From Echinostoma caproni (lineage: Eukaryota; Platyhelminthes; Trematoda; Plagiorchiida; Echinostomatidae), in NCBI GenBank assembly GCA_900618425.1, contig UZAN01040285.1, positions 18,132 to 82,131 of the forward strand: 64,000 bases of DNA, written 5' to 3'. Numbering within the stretch: position 1 is the first letter of the stretch; each line of letters opens with the position of its first letter. Below the pieces are notes generated by a model. It had not been told where the DNA came from and ran no database searches. It saw only the letters and a program-made list of their open reading frames with translations. The translations under genes and the position numbers were made by a program. Below, piece after piece: positions 59,931-64,000 of the stretch.

Positions 59931-61570
59931 ATCTTGAAATTTTGGCAGACAAATACCAGTGGGATTCTGTAATACGATTGCGGTAGTGCTTGTGATTCCG
60001 TATTTCTAAATCCCGATTCGCATCGGTTTCGATTACTGCCCCTCCGTTTTTTTTTGTATTATTTTTTATGTTGTAGCAAGGCAAATTGGTTCTGATAGGG
60101 ACACTCCCATTGGTTGCTAGAATAGTGCATTCCTTAGCTCGGCCACAATCCACCCTCAATAAGAGACACATTCATCTAACCTGTTCACTCGGAGGACCCA
60201 TTTCATCTGTTCCAAACAAGCATGATTTTCCGACAACCTACTTATACTCTCATTCTTCGTCTTCCGTTAGTTTTTGACATCAGCGTAATATTCTGTCTCG
60301 ACGCCATGCCTCGCTTAATTGTTTGGCTGATCATCATGAACATCAGTCACATTATTCGTTGATCTTCGCAAATAGATCCCGTCCGGATGGGGTTACCGGA
60401 ATTCCATATCAACAGTATTCAATATTTTTAGCACGGTGTTTTCAGTCTGACGGATGAGGAGATAATTTGACTGGTAGCACCATGCAAACCGAAAATACTG
60501 CAATGTATCGGAGAAAGATGGAGCCGCCATGCAGTAAATGATGATAAATCATAATCTAGAGTGACGGGGATAAAAAATGAGCTGATCGCTAAAACCTCGG
60601 TTTGAGTGCTAAATCGGTATTCCGTAGAATGAGTATTCCTTGAATGTGTGGGCGTTACTTCCCGGCTTCCCTGGTTGCAGAAGAGGGATAAACTCGGGGT
60701 GCCAGCCAGAAGGCTTTGGCTAGAAAGCCCCATCTGCAGAACATCAGGACGGATCCCAGAGTCCGTAATCCATTAGTAGCTCATGTCCAGATCATCAGAC
60801 TCTTCGAAAAGGGTTAGACTTCCATGGTACTCAGTATAGCTCAATGTCCGGTAAACTCAAAGATCGCTTCCACACACCAATAATTTGTGGGTGTGGTTCG
60901 TACGCCTTCTCTTGGTTGGTTTGAGATCACGGTTTCATCCAACTACGTGAAGTGAACTTCCAATGGTTCACCGACTCGGTTATAGCCCGGAGATGTTGGT
61001 TTTTCGTCCTCTCACTTTGGTGATGACTTCTTAATAACCATATAAGGTCCTCCTTCAGAGTGAACCGCCGGTCGTGGATTGCTAGCACGAAGTAAATACA
61101 GGGTCTTCTCAAAGCTGTGAACTTCTGCCACGTACTAATTTGAAGATTATTGCTTTCCAGGAATGAACTACTTGCTAGTAGCATAACTCTGTGTATCCAT
61201 ATAAGGGTAAAAGTAAAACCAATTACGTGGATAGTTCTGTAGCTAGAACCAGCTCTAATGCATAGACGCACACCGCTCAATCACATAGGTGCATGCGCAT
61301 GTGCATTTGTGCACTGACAACGACACAGTCTGCACTGTGAGTTTTTGAGCGCATTTGACATGGTTAGTGTATAATAAACGAGGGCAAACGTTACATTGAA
61401 TTCGCCTAAGTCCATTTTGTAGTTGAGTGTTGCGGTACATCTACAGACCGGTCGACGAAATGGTCCGTCGGACCATTGGATCCTGCGCTGTTCCCCATCT
61501 CAAGAACGATGATTCAACAACAGACACCGGTTGTCCTATTTAGCACGTAAGCAAATTGTCAAAGAGGTAG
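59931..61570. other. no gene recognised
   Basis: Minus frames 60428-60733 and 60927-61280 are open but have no family match. Confidence 0.45.
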
Positions 61571-61603
<33 letters not shown>

Positions 61604-61623
61604 ATTGATTGATTAATTGATTA

Positions 61624-61680
<57 letters not shown>
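61571..61680 (+). repeat. TGAT microsatellite
   Basis: About 27 near-perfect units of a four-base TGAT repeat with a few G and A substitutions. Confidence 0.97.
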
Positions 61681-61681
<1 letters not shown>

Positions 61682-63500
61682 GCATGAATTATGATCTAAT
61701 AGCAGAGCGAATATACCTGGGTTGGTTGGAATGCAACAGCCCTATTCGGATAAATATCACCTCAGCCAGCACGTTTAAATGGAAGCTGACTGATTTTATC
61801 CGGGACTATTTCACTTTCCATTTTCAATCAATCGTATTTTAGACGATGAGAAACTCAAACTATGGAAGGAGTACCACTGCTTAAGGTGCCCGGAAAGTGG
61901 CCCTGTTCTTCATAGAGGAGAAATAAAGTGAATATCTACGGTGAACAAGTAATAAACTGTCTCGGTGTTCATGCACACCTCTTCAAACATTTTGACGTGA
62001 TGAAAAATGATAACAAGAATGCCACTGCTCTCATGTTTATCATTATTCCCGAACAGCCCCTTGTATTGTCGTTTCGAACTGAAACTAAAAAATGGGAGAC
62101 TCAATCTAGCTAAACACTCTCCACGCGATGTGTTTCCAGACCGGAAGAGTAACTGCAAACTTAGCGCGGCGAGGCAGACGACCTTCAGACATGCACAATG
62201 CATGCCTTAACCCGTAAATACTACCAATCTGAAGTCGATGCCATAACAAATTTCTGCTCGAGAAATTCCAAAACACACGGCAGCTAACCTCGAGGTCACT
62301 TACTTACTTCTACAGGAACATGTAACTTACGGTAAACAATTGGTTGAAAGTGTTTTTGATCACACAAACCTTTTTTGTCACATGCCAAGACAAAATTCGA
62401 TCGATGCCCAGGGGGTTGACAATGAATAAGTTGACTAAAACCAAAAGAAAGCAAGAACGCAATTATGACCCAATATTCGATTTTGATCTGAGTGAGAAAT
62501 ACACTCTCATTTCAGATTACATAAAGCTGACACTTACGTCCAAGCATACAAACTTTTCCCTGATTTCTTGATATAAAGACTGAAAATGCGTCCATTTTCA
62601 ATGCCAGTTACCTATGGAATCCATTGGAATAGTCTAAATCAACCATGACGCTATCGCTGTGACCCGAAAGTAGCTCAGATCACGTGCATTTTATGCGTTT
62701 AATCCTGCGAGAATCGGTGTAAGGTTCAGTTAATGCATACCCGGTGGTTAATTCGGAAAAAATTGGCTTTATTTCGTATCTGTATTGTATGGAAAGTATT
62801 GTGTCCTCTCATGTGAGCTCCTCCCCAGCGGTTCCCAAACATTTTATGTTATATTTAAATCAGGAGTATGGGGTGATCAGTCCATAAAACGAATGTTGCT
62901 GGACAACAATCAAGGTTTACGGTCTGAATAGGCGCTTTGTCCTGAACTCCATAGAAAACGCTAAGGAGTTAGTTGTTGAGTGTTCTAGTGTGAGTTGTTT
63001 TTCTATTCTAGTTAACGAACTTCATTATTGCTCACTAATGACTCTCCATATCGCAAATGGGTCCGGCTGCAAACTTCATTTGTTGAACAATCGGTCACTT
63101 GGACTTAAGTCATAATGGTAGCGTGCCAAACCATCCGGACCGTCCAAATAGCCATTTTCTAGTCAAGAAATGTGCTGTTGTTTGCCTATTCATTGTTTCC
63201 GACAATATGATCTTTGTGCACTCACCTCTATGCTATATCTGAGTGGCTGTTAAGCAAGATACTTTTACTCATTTAGAAGCCTGCTGTGTACCATATATCA
63301 ACGTTTATAGTAATGCTCTCTCAAGTCAACTTTGTGTATTTTCTAAGCAATCACCAGAGAGTACTACTATTTTATTTGCATCACTTGCAAAAGAACTGGG
63401 ACACACTCCACAGTGCTCATTTTGACCGCGAATCAACCAGTTTTGTCCGCTATTTGGCAATATTCTCACTGCGTATGCAAGTGGTCGATGCAGTTGTTCT
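61681..63500. other. no gene recognised
   Basis: Overlapping frames at 61910-62210 on both strands and a lysine-rich plus frame at 62344-62571. None is convincing. Confidence 0.45.
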
Positions 63501-63560
<60 letters not shown>

Positions 63561-63890
63561 CATATAGATAAATAGACAGATAGTTAGATAGATATTCAGA
63601 TACATAGATAGATAGATAGATTTGGATGGATATATCACTAGAAAGATAGATAGACAGATAGATAGATAGATAGATAGATAGACATATAGATAAATAGACA
63701 GATAGTTAGATAGATATTCAGATACATAGATAGATAGATAGATTTATAGCATAGATAGACAGAAATATGCATAGATATATAGATAGATAAACAATCGATG
63801 GACCATAGATAAATAGACAGATAGGTAGATCGACAGATAGATAGGTAGATATATAGATACGGATAGGTAAATAGATAGACAGAATAAAGG
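63501..63890 (+). repeat. GATA microsatellite with higher-order period
   Basis: A perfect TAGA run at 63501-63560 gives way to variant units. A block starting catatagataaatagacaga at 63561 recurs at 63683 (122-bp offset) with about 60 bp nearly identical, showing segmental duplication inside the array. Confidence 0.95.
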
Positions 63891-64000
63891 GTTCTTTCTC
63901 CCAACCCAAATTCTCTACTGCCGTAAGTGAGTTACAAGATTGAAATAGTCCCACAGCGATGGGTTTTGGTCATTGCAGTTTACAATCCATCGCAAATAAC

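Noticed and set aside
63450..63954. Minus-strand frames of repeating [11 protein letters not shown]
   Set aside because: Direct translation of the GATA microsatellite.
1..64000. CRISPR arrays, bacterial operons, riboswitches
   Set aside because: Spliced genes, LINEs and SINEs show eukaryotic nuclear DNA; no spaced palindromic repeats were seen.

Overview
The window looks like nuclear DNA from a parasitic flatworm, most likely a digenean fluke. The evidence is: very short introns (37-48 bp) in compact genes beside gene-poor, repeat-rich DNA; decayed non-LTR retroelements of CR1 and RTE type; Penelope-like element pieces; tRNA-derived SINEs; and 3' splice sites sitting 1-4 bases upstream of start codons, which fits spliced-leader trans-splicing or tiny 5' UTR introns. 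I cannot name the species from sequence alone. There are two assembly gaps (12806-13476 and 32382-32897) and several single Ns.

The main content is a plus-strand family of small secreted cystatin-like genes (peptidase inhibitor family I25). Three members are clear: 12542-12805 (cut off by a gap), 47760-48223 (125 aa) and 56730-57165 (116 aa). They share a three-exon plan. Exon 1 carries a signal peptide and a G-x-Y-T motif. Exon 2 carries the Q-x-V-x-G inhibitory loop and is exactly 35 codons in both complete members. Exon 3 carries a Cys-Trp start and a second Cys 26 residues later. All introns are phase 0. The mature chains have stefin-like length but a secretion signal and one C-terminal Cys pair, a mix of type 1 and type 2 cystatin features. 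Pieces resembling decayed or diverged relatives lie at 37.09/37.86, 42.96, 51.49 and 52.56 kb, and less surely 38.88 kb, so the cluster may be an eroding tandem array with roughly 4-6 kb spacing in its right half.

The minus strand from about 33 kb down to 13.6 kb holds many exon-like segments with good splice sites that I cannot assign to a known protein. Some appear to be duplicated: a 51-bp exon at 28263-28313 and 25829-25879 with matching flanks, and looser matches between 31.2 and 25.5 kb and between 30.3 and 13.7 kb. This may be a second, uncharacterised tandem gene family on the opposite strand. A coiled-coil-like exon (1256-1494, minus) and a terminal exon (54368-54558, plus) belong to other unidentified genes.

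Most of the rest is retroelement debris: CR1-type endonuclease at 1.75-2.43 kb; Penelope-like RT at 4.2-5.05 kb and a possible GIY-YIG tail at 40.6-40.9 kb; an RT scrap joined to an RTE endonuclease at 6.85-8.37 kb; an RT scrap at 9.7-9.9 kb; CR1-type RT at 26.4-27.8 and 43.2-43.96 kb; and an RTE C-terminus at 58.57-59.2 kb. There are also at least nine tRNA-derived SINE copies, a TGAT microsatellite at 61.57 kb and a GATA array with a 122-bp higher-order period at 63.5-63.9 kb. Every retroelement fragment carries stops or frameshifts or is short; none looks active.
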